From: Hypericum androsaemum
Lineage: Eukaryota > Streptophyta > Magnoliopsida > Malpighiales > Hypericaceae
Assembly (NCBI GenBank): GCA_963995505.1
Contig: OZ023195.1
Coordinates: 1,570,109 to 1,634,108 of the forward strand
Direction of reading: 5' to 3'
Length of the DNA: 64,000 nt
In this document: positions 13,601-25,540 of the stretch, one piece after another
How positions within the stretch are numbered: the stretch's first letter is position 1
How the letters are laid out: the number at the start of each line of letters is the position of its first letter
The notes under the pieces: model-generated
The model's input: only the letters and a program-made list of their open reading frames with translations
Told to the model about the DNA's origin: nothing
Databases searched by the model: none
Translations under genes and position numbers: made by a program

Positions 13601-15139
13601 CAATCTTATTAAGTTTAAAAAAAATTAATCTTATTCGAATATTTATTAGGTCGACTAATTCAGATCGAATTGATAGTATTTTGAAAAGCGATGAAAATTT
13701 CTACGTCTCCAACTCGACATCTATTTATTAAGACTAATGAGAGAAATTCTAACTATGCGGTCAAAACACAAAAGTGGTGCTTTTTTTCATGCACCTGTTT
13801 GTTTAATATTGTTTTTATTTATACAATCTAGTATTTGGATCAATAGGTCGACTAATTTAAATTAATCGAACAAAACTTTTAAAAAATGGCATAGTTTTGA
13901 TATTTGTTAATTGTTACGGTTACAGAGAATACATGGAGAGAGAAGAAACGGAATGCTAGTTTTTGAGGGAATGCTAGTTGGCAAGGGGTTTATGGAACGG
14001 GCAAGTTCGTTATCCGTAAAAATCCGATGATGAAAAAGAGGAATGCTATTTGCTTAGGCAGATTTCCCCTCCGTTCCATCTGTTTTACACTTTGGCAGAA
14101 ATTTATGTATATGAGGATAGAAGTTTCAGCTTGGAGTTCCAGCACAATTCTCCATTTATAAAGATTGATAAAAATCTGCAACATATTGCTTCACCTAATT
14201 AATTTGTTGTTACCATCGAAGATGTTGATTAGTTAGTAGATTTCAAGTTGAAATTGAATAGAGAATTTTTTTTGTAATTTTTTTTATTTTTACTCTACTC
14301 AAATTTATATTAATTAATTCATTGGATATTTATATACTAGCCTCCACTTATTTTCGACGAGCTATTTTTTAAAAATTTCTTAGGTTGATTAGGTATCAAT
14401 GGGGTTGGTCTAGTAAAACGTATTCTTTTCTTAGAATGAATGCAAAAAACATTGATGGTGCACCCTTTATAAATTTTGACAAGGAATTAGTAATTATCAA
14501 TACATATAGCACTGAATACTGATGAATCATGAAAATTCTTAATTTGATTGGAAGTGATTTGACCTATATTTGAAACAACAGATGAAAAGCGAAATTTTTT
14601 TGATCTATCAGTCTGTTGATGACTTGACAAAAAAAACTAGTATTTGATGACTTGACCACAAAAAAATTGTATTTGATGAGATTAGATTGAGTGCTGAGAT
14701 GAATTAGTACTACCCGAACGTTGATTTAGAGGGGAGAGAAGTGTGTGCACATAGCACGACTATAAGGGGACTAGGTGCATTTTTTGGTATCACATGAATA
14801 ATTTCCAAAGTTCTTCTTCTTTTTTTCTTTTTCCTCCGTCCGATCAAAATTAGAACATCAAATGCTCTAAATTAATTTCTCTAAATCGACGGTTCAACTT
14901 CTTTGGCATGTTCTTCCTCACTTAAGAGGCGACTGTAATGTGCTTTCTCTATGCAACCGTATCTTCAATTTTTTCGACGTCGATTTTTGAAAGTTGAGGT
15001 TAGCTTCGGTCTTGAACTTTAGAAAGTTAGGGTTTATTATTCTTGAGATTTTTTGCGGAACTATATAGTCTTACTTCATTGTGATATTTCTGGTTATGTT
15101 ACTTAATTATTTTTGGTGTGCTAAGTGGTAGTTCACTTG
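13601..15139. other. Spacer between villin and DUF642 genes, left part
   Basis: AT-rich, non-coding DNA on both strands. Short near-duplicated runs occur (for example two copies of GTATTTGATGA near 14639-14680). No domain, element end or RNA gene was recognised. Confidence 0.5.
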
Positions 15140-15740
15140 CTTATTGAGCAATGGTACGCCTTGCCATGAGCGGTGGTGCACCTGTGTGGAGTGGTGGTGC
15201 ATTTATGCATTGAGAGATGGTGATTAATGTTCTTCTTTACGTTTTATTTGTTGGAAGATGGATGCTATTTAAAGATCGAGGACTTTTGTTTACTGCAAAC
15301 CTAGTAAACTCATCATCATTAATGAAAAGCTTGTTTGTAGTAAGCAAAGAAGTGCTAGGACAAGCCAACAAGCTTCGGAGCTCTTTTGGATTTGAACGCG
15401 GACGATACCATATGTTTAAATATCCAAATGCCTCTCTGTCTCCGATAGGTTTGGTTTCGTGTTCAGTTTCAGTTTCTTCGTTCTACGTTTATGTTTTTCT
15501 CTTTCTGTTTGTAATTCGTATTTTAATATAGATTTTGCGTCATCCTTCTCAAAAAAAATATTTAAATATTGATAAGTTTGTTACGAGAGGTGGCACACCT
15601 TGCTGCGAGCACATGTACACCTTGCAGCGTGTATACACAATGTTACGGACAGTGGTACACAATACCATGAGTAATGGTATGCCTTGTTGCGAGCAATGAT
15701 AACCAAGCATCAACCAATGATACATGTTGCTGCGAACAAT
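15140..15740. repeat. Degenerate short repeat, two patches
   Basis: A unit resembling GGTGGTACACCTTGC, often preceded by GCGAGCA, recurs with changes in two patches: about 15145-15225 and about 15595-15730. Unit spacing is roughly 25-35 bp and copies differ by several bases. The open frame between them (15217-15531) has no recognised domain and is probably chance. The origin of the repeat is unknown. Confidence 0.4.
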
Positions 15741-15874
15741 CGTACCACATTTTTAAACTATAAACCAGACAAGCAAAAAAAAAACAGAAATCAGGATCCA
15801 TGTCTCTTTATAATATCTTTTTACTTTAGAATCACAGATTCCATGGTCGATTGTTGGTGTTCCATTATTATTAT

Positions 15875-17150
15875 TTTTTTGATAAGTAATATTTTATTAC
15901 CCACTAGAAAAATCATCTAATGTACACAAGTGTACTGTACCAATGATCTATGTAAATAAATAACTAAGGTACTAGATGTACTAAGTTAGGTAAAACATAG
16001 ATCATTGTCGCTAAAGTATTCTCCTAATCAACCACCCCATCACATTGACGTCGGGCTTTACAAAATCATTATGAACCGAATGTGATTTCGGTGTAGTTGA
16101 TAAGTTTGACAAAATCCAAAACTTCTTCCTCCTAAAACTGTTCTCCTCATTAAGTTCCTGCCTGAATCTTCTATCTGGGCTGTATTTTTTGATAAGTAAA
16201 ACGATCCATCTTGAAAAGGCCCATCTTCCATTTCTAGCAGCCCATTCTCCTTGGATGGGCCCATTTCATGGTCTTTCTCTGAGAGGCCCGGCACCAGCCC
16301 TTCTTTAATCCCAACCTCAAGCGGCCCGCCTTAATTTCTGCTTTGTCCATATCTTGATTTTCCGAAAACCTATAAGCTTCACAGCCCCCTGACGCTGTTA
16401 TATGGATACAGTCTCTCGATCGAACAGAACTACATCTCTCAGCCGAAAGAATATAGAAGTATATTCGAAAGTTGATAGATCTGAACACATTTTGAGAGAC
16501 AGAGAGAGAGAATTAACTAACTTTTTGTTATAATGGAATCGCTTCTAGTGTCCATGGTGGGCGCGCTATCTTGCCTCGCATTTTGCTCTTTTTTGGTTGA
16601 CCTGACATAGTTTTTAATCGAGGTTTAGTTGTGTGCGGTTTTCTCTCTCCATAATTACATTAGTCGTTCGTTTCGTATTTAAACTATTAATCTCACAATC
16701 CCATATTTTCTCTTATGTAATATTTGGTATTTCAAGTTTGCCTTTATAATGCGAGACCCGTTTGTTTTGTCAGTGTCGTGTGCCAGCACTAATTTTGGAG
16801 CCAATGTGGGCTCGTATTTGATAATACCAATAAGACGTAGATAAATTAGTGAAAGTGTTATTCTAGTTTGACTAATAGGTCTCAGGTTCGAACTCTTAGG
16901 AACACACCAATGTTAAATTTTTTTTTTGATAAGTGATATTATATTAATTTAATAATAATTACAAAGAAAAGTATTGAATAACCTCGCAAGAGGAAGCAAT
17001 CAACGGGCCTCGGATAGGACTCGTTATCACTATGAAATTCAACATCAAAAGCCCAAAAGACAACCTATTGCCCCGGAGAAAATGAAGCTAGTAATCCGGG
17101 CTATAACCACAACAAAACGTGAGGCAGACGGTTAAAGTCAAGGCTCCAAA
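15875..17150 (-). mobile_element. LINE-like 3' tails (three fragments)
   Basis: Three places share the same motif, a T run followed by GATAAGT: about 15877, 16185 and 16921. On the minus strand this reads ACTTATC followed by A residues, which is how many plant LINE copies end. The first and third continue into ATTTTATTA or TATTATATTA, like a LINE 3' untranslated region. No reverse transcriptase remains and target-site duplications were not found, so boundaries are approximate and the call rests on the tail motif. Confidence 0.45.
16533..16610 (+). CDS. Possible 25-residue hydrophobic peptide ORF
   Basis: A short frame starts at an ATG in a good context after a GA-rich leader and ends in TAG. 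Its product is almost entirely hydrophobic, like a lone membrane segment or a signal peptide (it begins MESLLVSMVGALSCLAF). GGCCCA motifs lie upstream at about 16218-16265, as in plant promoters. It may be a genuine small gene, the first exon of a lost gene, or chance. I do not recognise it. Confidence 0.2.
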   Translation: MESLLVSMVGALSCLAFCSFLVDLT

Positions 17151-19290
17151 ACACTATTCTTTGATCCGAATACCGACAGTATGATGGAGATGCTCCCGGT
17201 TGTACAAAGTTCTTCGAAGAATGCATGATTCTTCAAGTTCCACGTGTCTATATAACCGCGTCGTAAACTGTAAACCACACCTTCTCCAAACCATACTTGT
17301 ATGATAAATTTTATCACTTTTCAAAAATTTCACATGTCTTAAATATGAATTAGTTGGCACACTAGTGTCCGATACCAAGTGTTTTAAAGAAGACTAGTAT
17401 TTGATAATTGTAAGTGATAAATGCAATCAAGATCGTATATAGTAGAAGCTACTTTAAGGTTAATGTAATATTCGAAGAATCCAGTATTTACCTTAATGAA
17501 CTCTTTCTTCGTTATGAATTAAGTCACTTTTGTGGCCGATAGTTTTTCCTACTTTATTTTATGATGAGGACGTATTAAGGTTGTTGACAAGTTTATACCA
17601 GTTTATTGAGACAATTAATTTAAGTTCGAGCTGACTAAGATATTTAAAAGGGGACAAATCTATCTTAAGTATTTAACACTACTACATTCTCTAAGACTTG
17701 AACTCGAGACCTGATTAAATTAGAACATTTCTCAGTTAATCTGATATTTTGTCTTTGATAATTTGATAAGGAAGAAAACGTTTAGTTTGCTATAAATCTT
17801 CAAAACTTTGATTGGTCGAGAAGATAGGAGTAGGTCCATTGTTTTGCTAATTGAAAACCTAACTCTATCGGCCCAATCTTTGGTCTTCGCCAAAAATACC
17901 TATAGTTTTTCATCTTTTTCGACAACAATTTTTTTCAAGGCCTCCTCCACTTATGTCTCTTCTTATTTACTTAACTCATTCGCAAAAAAAACTAACATGG
18001 GAAAGGAAATGCCTGTGTGACATCCTAGGACCAAAAAAAAAATTGTGATCCAGAAGAATATCTAGTAACAAAATCTTATTACTCATAATTTGACCCCAGT
18101 AAATCAAATGATTTTCTTGACGATAAACGTGTTTGACCTCAGCGCGCCAATCGGAATCAAACAATCTTTTGCATCGTGAAACTAAACAGGTGAGAAGGGG
18201 ACACTCCCTCGGCAGATGAACTAACATAGTGGTTTATTAATTTTTTTATAACACTAGTGTAACTAATCTAAGTTGTACTTCAATTAACAGATCGGTGATT
18301 ATTCAGGATCTTATCAAATTAAATTTCCATCCACTATATAGATCTGCTTATCGAAGGTAATTAATGTTTATGCACATGAGCCTGAGATGTACGAAACTTG
18401 TACATCATACCCAACATGTTGAATCATTAATTGCAACGCTCTGATCGAGCAACTAACGTACCGGAACCGAGTTAAAATAATATTGGTCCGTCTGATTCAA
18501 GAATACACATTAATTTTCAGTCTACTATCTCTATTAGATGGCCATAATTACGGGTAGCCTCTTATTCTATTTTTCGAACATTATTGAATTATATAGACTA
18601 TACTTCCTAGCAATATCTGCAATTAATTCGTCAAATTTAGAGTAATTTTTATTTTATTTTAATAGATTTGAGTTACTAACAATTCGGATAAATTCTTAGT
18701 TTCACAAACTGGAGACCCAATAAATTCTTTTCAAGTGAAACCCCAGAACTGATTTTATCTTACTACAAGGTATTTGTATCAACTATTTGTTTTAGATTAG
18801 CCAAATATTTTTTAGTATTACAATTTATAAATAAAAAGATTTATCATAATTTCAAATTGTGCATGATTTAAATATGAATCAGTCCGCCTTGTATGAATAC
18901 TAGATAATCACTGCAACCAAGGAAGAGTCAAATGGGGCCAACACATGCTTCGAAGTTCAAGAGAAGGCAACCAGTGATGTAGTCCACGACCTTCTAAGAT
19001 TCTGCATTAACTAGTTTGGGAACAGACAGACACATTTCGCGGCTGATTTTGTGTTACTGTAACATGGTGAATATTTCTACCAACAAAGCAATTTTTTTCA
19101 CCGAGCGCATTGAGTTTTTGAAAACACATAGTGTTGAATATTTGTTGAGAGAAATTTGCCACCTTTCAAAAATATTGTCCGGTTTTAATCTGGATTAATC
19201 GGGCCAATAGATCCGAATATTACATATAAACCAAAAACCATGGTGACTACTCCTCATGAGCCTTTTTAATTGCCCAATCTTTCCCATCTT
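17151..19290. other. Spacer upstream of the DUF642 gene
   Basis: AT-rich sequence without recognised coding capacity, RNA gene or element end. Open frames here are short and lack any domain signature. Confidence 0.5.
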
Positions 19291-19294
19291 ATTT

Positions 19295-19302
19295 TATATA
19301 TA
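19295..19302 (+). promoter_or_regulatory. TATA box of the DUF642 gene
   Basis: TATATATA lies about 110 bases before the ATG at 19413, a normal distance for a plant gene with a leader of 70-90 nt. Confidence 0.55.
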
Positions 19303-19412
19303 GGCCAGAATTTGGTATTGTAGCTGTAACTAGGTCGGCTTCTCATTCAGCTTTTGAACCACTTTTAAAGTTTCAAGTACACATCCTTTCTAAGTATTCA
19401 CAAGTCCTTGCA

Positions 19413-21404
19413 ATGGCTTGGCTTCTTTCTCTCATATTTGGGTTCTTCTTACTACCTCATTACTCAGCTTCGGCCAAAGGATCTGCACCTCCTCCTCTAG
19501 ATGGTTAAGAAATTTGCTTTAACTTTATTATCGGGATTTGAACTCTTGACCTCTTCGTTTTACTAATCCGTATTGATATGTTTTGCTGATACAGGACTCG
19601 TTGCTAATGGGAACTTCGAGAAGGCACCAACCAAAGGCAGCCTCAAACACACGGTGATACTTGGCAGGTACTCCCTCCCCGGCTGGGAGATCAACGGCAT
19701 TGTGGAGTACGTCTCCGGAGGGCCCCAGCCGCGTGGGTTCTTCCTCGCGATCCCGCGCGGGGCCCACGCGGTGAGGCTCGGGAACGAGGCGTCTATCTCG
19801 CAGCGCGTCGCAGTGAGGCGAGGGAGAGTGTACTCCCTGACGTTTGGAGCCACCCGGACCTGCGCGCAAGACGAGGTTTTGAGGGTGCAGGTCCCCGGCC
19901 AGACGTCCGACCTGCCGCTACAGACGCTGTATAGTAGCGACGGGGGTGACACGTACGCGCTGGCCTTTCGGGCAGTCGCGAGAGTGATCAAGATCACATT
20001 CCACAACCCTGGGATTCAGGAGGATCCTTCCTGTGGACCTCTCCTGGATGCTGTTGCAATCAAGGAGATGGAGGCCTCTCACTATACTAGAGGTGACCAC
20101 CGACCATTATTATTTCTCTGTTCTGCTTTGACATCGCCATGTTTTTATAGTATCTTTATGATATGTGTTGCTAACTTGGTGGAAATTAACGAAAGTCGTA
20201 CGGAGGCGTATTGTACTTAAGAAGTTAATTCTCCAGGATTAAATAGACCATTCTAAATATAAATTTAGGTAATCTATGAGTAGCAAAAATAAATTGTAAT
20301 CAACTCGGAAATGAGAAAATGGTGGAGCAAAAGAGTCTCACAATAATGATGTATTTCATAAAGAAAGATACCCTTCTTATATAATAGTAGGTGTTCAAAG
20401 GGAATAAATATGGACATTTAAATTAATTTCAAAATTAATATTTTGTAATTAATATTCAAAATTCGAAATTAACTCATGCAATATATCTTGAATGTTGTGA
20501 ATTCGAAAATAAATGATGAATGTTAAAAAAATTTAGAATACAAGAGGTTTTTTCTCAAATAAATTTTCATTATTAATTTTAGATTTTAATGTAGATTGTT
20601 ACAATTTTATGCCATCTCACATTAATTCCTCAAATTATTTAAGCTCATTTAAATTTTCTTTGAATCACCATTTTACTCATTCATTTTTACTCCTTTTTTC
20701 CAACAAGTAGATCTTTTGTGGTTCTTTGAGCAGAATATCAGATCATCACCTTACCTTTGTCATTGATTCAGGTCTCATGCGTATAATTGTTGACGAAAAA
20801 TCTTCGCCTTACTTTTTTATCACTTGAATCAGGTCTCGAGTTTCGACATAACTTGCTGTTTAACTGATTATTATCGACTGCAGGTAACCTCATAAAAAAC
20901 GGTGGATTCGAGAATGGCCCCCATGTCTTCAAGAACTTTTCAACAGGAGTCCTCATTCCCCCAAAGCAGAACTCCTTCATTTCACCCCTTCCGGGATGGA
21001 TCATCGAGTCATTGAAGCCTGTAAAGTATGTAGACAGCAGACACTTCTCTGTCCCCTCGGGAAATGAAGCAGTCGAGCTAGTAGCAGGGAGGGAGAGCGC
21101 GATCGCGCAAGTTATCCGAACGGTCCCGAACAGGTCCTACACCCTTCAATTCACTGTCGGAGACGCCAAGAACGGGTGCCATGGGACGATGATGGTGCAG
21201 GCATTTGCTTTCAACTCGTCATTGCAAGTTCCTTTCGCGTCGCAAGGGAAGGGCACGTTCAAGACCGCGAGTATGAAGTTCCACGCGGTGTCAGCTCGGA
21301 CAAGGATCACATTTTATAGTGGATACTACCATACTAAGCTGAATGATTACGGGCACATGTGTGGCCCTGTGTTGGATGATGTTAAAGTGTTCCCTGTTTC
21401 TTAG
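19413..21404 (+). CDS. DUF642 secreted cell-wall protein (BIIDXI/TEEBE family)
   Basis: DUF642 proteins are plant-specific apoplastic proteins with two galactose-binding-like folds. Members such as BIIDXI and TEEBE associate with pectin methylesterase activity and cell-wall pectin. Three exons, 19413-19503, 19595-20092 and 20884-21404, join in frame to 1110 nt (369 residues), the family's usual size. Residues 1-21 form a signal peptide (MAWLLSLIFGFFLLPHYSAS). The two domains each open with an NG-x-FE motif (ANGNFE, KNGGFE) and each close with C-G-P-x-x-D-x-V (CGPLLDAV, CGPVLDDV). Both introns use GT-AG in phase 1. Exon 2 is strikingly GC-rich compared with the flanks, but its frame is clean. 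The ATG is the first in the leader. It could be any DUF642 paralogue; the neighbourhood favours the At2g41800 type. Confidence 0.93.
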
Positions 21405-22250
21405 CTACGCCAAAGCAAGAATATGGCTCATCATAGAACTTGTGGGCGTCTGTGAGTTGCTTCAGATGTTATACATTTGGTGGAGCTTGTAACTTCCTAT
21501 AATCTCTTTTTTTAGAAGAACTTCCTATAATCTATGAGCGAAGAGTTTGTACTTGCGGATTGGAGACCACTAAAATAGTGGAAATGGCAGAAATAAAAGC
21601 TTCACGGTTGTCATTTGCTCCTCAATGATGAAATTTTCCTTTGATGGAAGTTGCCCCGTGCAGTACTTTTAGCTAACGTGAAGTATTTTTCCTTGAGAAT
21701 ATGTTCACAAAAATCAAACTCAAAATAATTGATTGGAGCCCGCACAAATGGTGGAACATGTAAGGTCGCGAATCAAGAGGGGTGTTCTCGGGAACGCGGT
21801 AGTAGATTTTTTTTATTGTCTAATTTCTGGATCCAATTCATGAGTAGCCTTTCTGTCATCCTTAATTTTGATGGATCACTAGCGAATAATAAACGGCTCA
21901 TAACGAATAATACACTAAAGAAAGCAATCAGCAGATAATATGTTGAAATTGTGTTTTTCCTTTTAGTTAAAGACTAACCACAAGCAACAGTTAGGACCGG
22001 AAGCCAACCTAACTTCTGATTGGGTCAGGATTTAACGCTTCAGAGTAGGGAAAGGAGGCAACCTTCTACTTCATTGGGTCCTGTTAATCCAATTGATGAA
22101 AAATTCTTATGGTTAAGAAACGAGAAGACTTAAGATAATTAGAGATTTTGCACGTGATTTTAATTCGGTAAGATTTTATTGAGGCTGTAATAACAATGCC
22201 ATATTAAAAAGAGCAGAGAGCATGGTCTTAGAGAGGAGATTTAGAATCAT
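21405..22250. other. Spacer after the DUF642 gene
   Basis: The first 200 bases or so are probably DUF642 3' untranslated region. The rest is AT-rich and holds only short frames without recognised features. Confidence 0.5.
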
Positions 22251-22299
22251 TGCCTGAAATGTGGCTTTCCAGAAAGAGGGTTGCTGGTTTCTGAGGACG

Positions 22300-22760
22300 T
22301 TAGCGGCCGCTGTCTCAGCCTCGAGGTTGATAGGCTCACTGGCCAGGTACCCCGCTTGGTTTATTTATCTCATCTTGGATGTATTTTTTTTACTTTGTGT
22401 TTAGATTGTGTTATGATTCTTGATGTGTTGGTTGGTTAGGTATTGACTCTTGAGACTGTGATCTCTAAAGGCGCACGAAAGTGGCTGAGAAAGATGCGCT
22501 TGGTGTGACTGAATTGTTGACGAACCAGTTGCTTAAGTTGGATAGCATAATGGCCGATGGAGATGCTAAAATCCAGATGAAAATGAAGGTAACTTCTTGT
22601 TGCCGACTTCATATCTCGTTGATCTCTGTTCTGTTGTTTATGAATCTGCGAGGAACCTTGAGCTAGTTGTAGTTGTAGGTTCTAATTGATTTTTTGTGCT
22701 TCTAATCAAATGAAGGTTAAAAGAGTCGTGAGAAAGTTTACGTGAGAAAATTTGTCTATG
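22300..22760 (+). pseudogene. BAG-domain co-chaperone fragment (BAG1-4 type), frameshifted
   Basis: The fragment encodes the core of a plant BAG domain, which in intact genes binds the Hsp70 ATPase domain. A first piece ending at 22346 reads SLEVDRLTGQ and is followed by a GT donor. A second, 22440-22588, reads LETVISKG, then VAEKDALGVTELL and LLKLDSIMADGDAKIQMKMK, and again ends at a GT donor. A possible third exon starts at 22716 (VKRVVRKF, then a stop). There is an extra TC before SLEVD and a missing base after ISKG, so the frame is broken twice. The ubiquitin-like domain and start are absent. Intron positions are retained, so it is a DNA-level copy rather than a retrocopy. Confidence 0.8.
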
Positions 22761-22819
22761 ACGGATTGTAACCGGTACCAATACATCAGGGACTAATTTG
22801 CACTCATGGTTATAATCGA

Positions 22820-23495
22820 GAGGCTTCAATGAATTTCAAAACGAAGCTATGGATAATGAACAAGGTACTGATTCCATCACAATTCTTCATTTTGTGTTTG
22901 CAGTATCCACCACTTTTTCCTTTTACTGTTCCTCTGTGGCCTTGATCTGGTACAAAACCTATTTGACGATTAATCATGCTTCTATGATTGGGCACCCTAT
23001 GACGCACACGTTCTCTAGTCTAGACAATGATAGAAGATATTTCTCTTTGTCTTCTTCCTCCCCTTTAGCTGGACAAGCTTCTGTTGTATTTTAGGTATTC
23101 AAATCCTGGGCGACTGTTGGAAACGCGGATTGGCATGTGCAGCAGCAGAGTTAGTATAAAATGTTGTCATCTCGATGATTGTTCACTTCCAGGTCAATTA
23201 TAAAGACACACTGAAGAACTACCAGAACCTTACGATATGCATTTCAAATGTATTCCACATCCCTCAGCACTTTGCAAGCTGACCTTGTTGGTCTTATGGG
23301 CGGCCAGGAAATCCATCACAAGGTTGCCATACCAATGTTCCTTCGTATCTAAGGATCTGCCATAAAACTTTGATCCGGTGTTTAATACAATGGTGGTGTA
23401 TAATACAATGCCAGTTCGACCCTCTACTCGTCCCATGCACCAGCTGTTCACCCGTGGAATGTCACAAGTGAACAAGAGTTCATCTAGCATAAAAG
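22820..23495 (+). pseudogene. Truncated duplicate of the STELLO gene 3' half
   Basis: This stretch closely matches 28010-28650 of the intact STELLO gene: the end of exon 2 (to 22864), the following intron (22865-23094) and most of exon 3 (from 23095). The intron is kept, including an almost identical start, so this arose by DNA duplication. The copy is dead: a codon equivalent to CAA of the intact gene reads TAA in the stretch near 23360, the segment near 23280 has lost about 12 bases, and other small indels shift the frame. Exon 1 and its Golgi anchor are missing. It lies about 3 kb upstream of the functional copy, on the same strand. Confidence 0.9.
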
Positions 23496-23499
23496 AATG

Positions 23500-23735
23500 A
23501 TGAGAGAGTTTGATTTTAGATACTTAAACTTTGCGGTCTCCCCCGGACAAAGAGAAATGAAGTTCAGCTGCGACGTTTCCTAGCTCGGAGAACTTTCTAA
23601 GGCAGGCACTGTCACCATCACGGTTGCAAGAAACTCAGGAGGCCTCATCATAAGAGGTCAAGAAGAACTCATCTCTGCTACCACCTTGCCTTGGAGATCA
23701 TTAGTTCTCATTATAAGGATGAAATTAAATTATCT
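23500..23735 (+). pseudogene. Unidentified coding-like segment with one in-frame stop
   Basis: An open frame begins at ATG 23500 and reads MREFDFRYLNFAVSPGQREM before a TAG near 23582. The same frame then continues for about 50 more codons (LGELSKAGTVTITVARNSGG and onward) before ending. Codon composition looks like real exon sequence. I do not recognise the family: the second half has a faint rhythm like sliding-clamp proteins, but not enough to name it. It abuts the STELLO pseudogene and may be a third captured fragment. Confidence 0.4.
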
Positions 23736-24440
23736 TTGTAGAGACTGATTCCTGATTGGCATTTTTATTCCTTACTGATCTCTGTGCTAAAGTGAATTGG
23801 CAAGTCTAATTTTTTTAAGGTAAATTTTACACCATGAGAATGTCAAGATTCAAACCCTGGACCTCCTACATAATTACACGCCTTATGCTGTTAGACTATA
23901 AGTCATTTGGCGGTAAATCTAATTACTTGTCAAGGAACTTAGGGACGTTCTTCATAAGCTGCCTACACTGCACAATTAGCCACATTCCAATGCTAAACAA
24001 TCAGGTAGGTGACCTATTAGGCTTGTAAGCATGCTACATTAAGAACTCTTCCAAGAGATTTGCCCACATCTCACCCTATGGTTCGTTTGTACTCTCATTT
24101 TCCAACTTAATTAATATAAGCACATGTCTTTCTTCTAAAAACATTGGAGCATTCACCGTCAAAAAATTATACGAACAGGTTTTTTTTCTCAAAAGTTTAT
24201 ACGAGCTGATTTTTTCTGATTGAAGAGCGTGATTTCAGATAAAGCCCGCAAGATTTGCAACAAACGATTCTACTCTGGTCATTTATTAGGATATCTGGAA
24301 GGTTCAAGATACGTTGACTTTGATGGGTTCAAATTCAGTGGGGACATAGGTAATCCCCACTGAAAGGGATAGAGGCAATATTGGAAATACAATAATTAAA
24401 ATAATTAAAAAAATATCAGCAAAATAATACAATTTATGGA
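23736..24440. other. Spacer before the minisatellite
   Basis: AT-rich sequence with no recognised gene. A short phrase, GGTAAATTTTACACC near 23820, resembles parts of plant transposons, but no ends were found. Confidence 0.4.
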
Positions 24441-24454
24441 AATACAAGTATGAG

Positions 24455-24785
24455 AATATTGGTTTCCATTTTCTCGGATATTGGTTTCATTCTACTATGA
24501 TATTGGTTTCATTCTACTATGATATTGGTTTTATTCTACTATGATATTAGTTTCTATCTTCTATGTTATTGGTTTCATTCTACTATGACATTGGTTTCAT
24601 TCTACTATGATATTGGTTTCATTCCACCGTGATATTGGTTTTCATCTTCTCCAATATTGGTATCCCATTATAAGTAAAAATGTATACCATTTGAATGTAT
24701 TGGTTTCATTCTTCGCGAATATTGGTATCATCGTTCTAGGATATTGGTATCATTCTACTTTAATATTGGTATCATTCATCTATGA
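24455..24785 (+). repeat. Minisatellite with 22-bp unit
   Basis: About 14 head-to-tail copies of a 22-bp unit beginning TATTGGTTTCATTCTAC. The first copies are nearly identical; later ones drift (TATTGGTATCATTC) and one stretch near 24665-24695 is irregular. The unit is not a multiple of three and the run carries no long clean frame, so it is not coding. Confidence 0.9.
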
Positions 24786-24789
24786 ATTT

Positions 24790-25540
24790 TTGCTAAAATT
24801 TTAAGCACTAAGTTCAAACAACAAACAAACACCAACATAAAGTTCCAATTTTTAAATACAAAATCATCAGAACCACATGAAATCGACCAATCCAGTAATA
24901 ATCAAAGTCGAAACAGCATATGGGTCATTTCTTTCGGACCAAATAATCAACGAAATAGCTGGTGGAAAAAACCCAAAAAAAAGGATTAAATAAAAGAGGG
25001 AATGAGACTTTAAGAAAAAAATGAATGGGGACGCGGCCGGGGGGTGATAGATGATGTTTTTTTTGTGGGATTATATAGGAAAATGGTGGAACCCTAATGA
25101 GTATGTTTAGATAAAAACTCGAAAATATCCTCAACAGATTCCGACCATCAGATCTGTAAAAAAAAAATTGATCAAATTTAAAGGCCCATATTTAGTCCAT
25201 ACCATGTGAATGATTTTTATGTAGTCCCGCCTGAATCCAAATCCTACATGGGTTTTATATCCGAATTCTTATTTGAAAAAGATAAATAAAGGGATTTTGA
25301 TTTATAAAATCCTATCTATTTTAAAGATAATTCTAAATTAATATAGTAATTACTAAATGAAATACCAAAATTTTTAATCCCAACCCATCCAACTTAGAAT
25401 TGTTTTGATTTCTTCTAAAAAAGTCTTTTGATTTGATTATTTAGTTTTTTTTGGGTCAAGATTTGATTATTTAGTTTTATTAAACGAAAATCGGTGTTAT
25501 CTCTCACTCAAAAAAAGAAAAGTAATTAAAAAAAGAGAAT
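24790..25540. other. Spacer upstream of STELLO
   Basis: AT-rich DNA with homopolymer runs. No gene or element boundary was identified. It probably includes distal promoter sequence for the STELLO gene. Confidence 0.4.

Noticed and set aside
13226..13603. 125-residue open frame on the minus strand overlapping a 66-residue frame on the plus strand
   Set aside because: Both are low-complexity products of the GA/CT-rich villin leader; no domain and no splice context.
15217..15531. 104-residue frame in the spacer
   Set aside because: No recognisable domain, AT-rich and hydrophobic at the end; likely chance.
23500..23735. Possible sliding-clamp (PCNA or 9-1-1) fragment
   Set aside because: Only a loose pattern resemblance; not enough identical residues to name the family.
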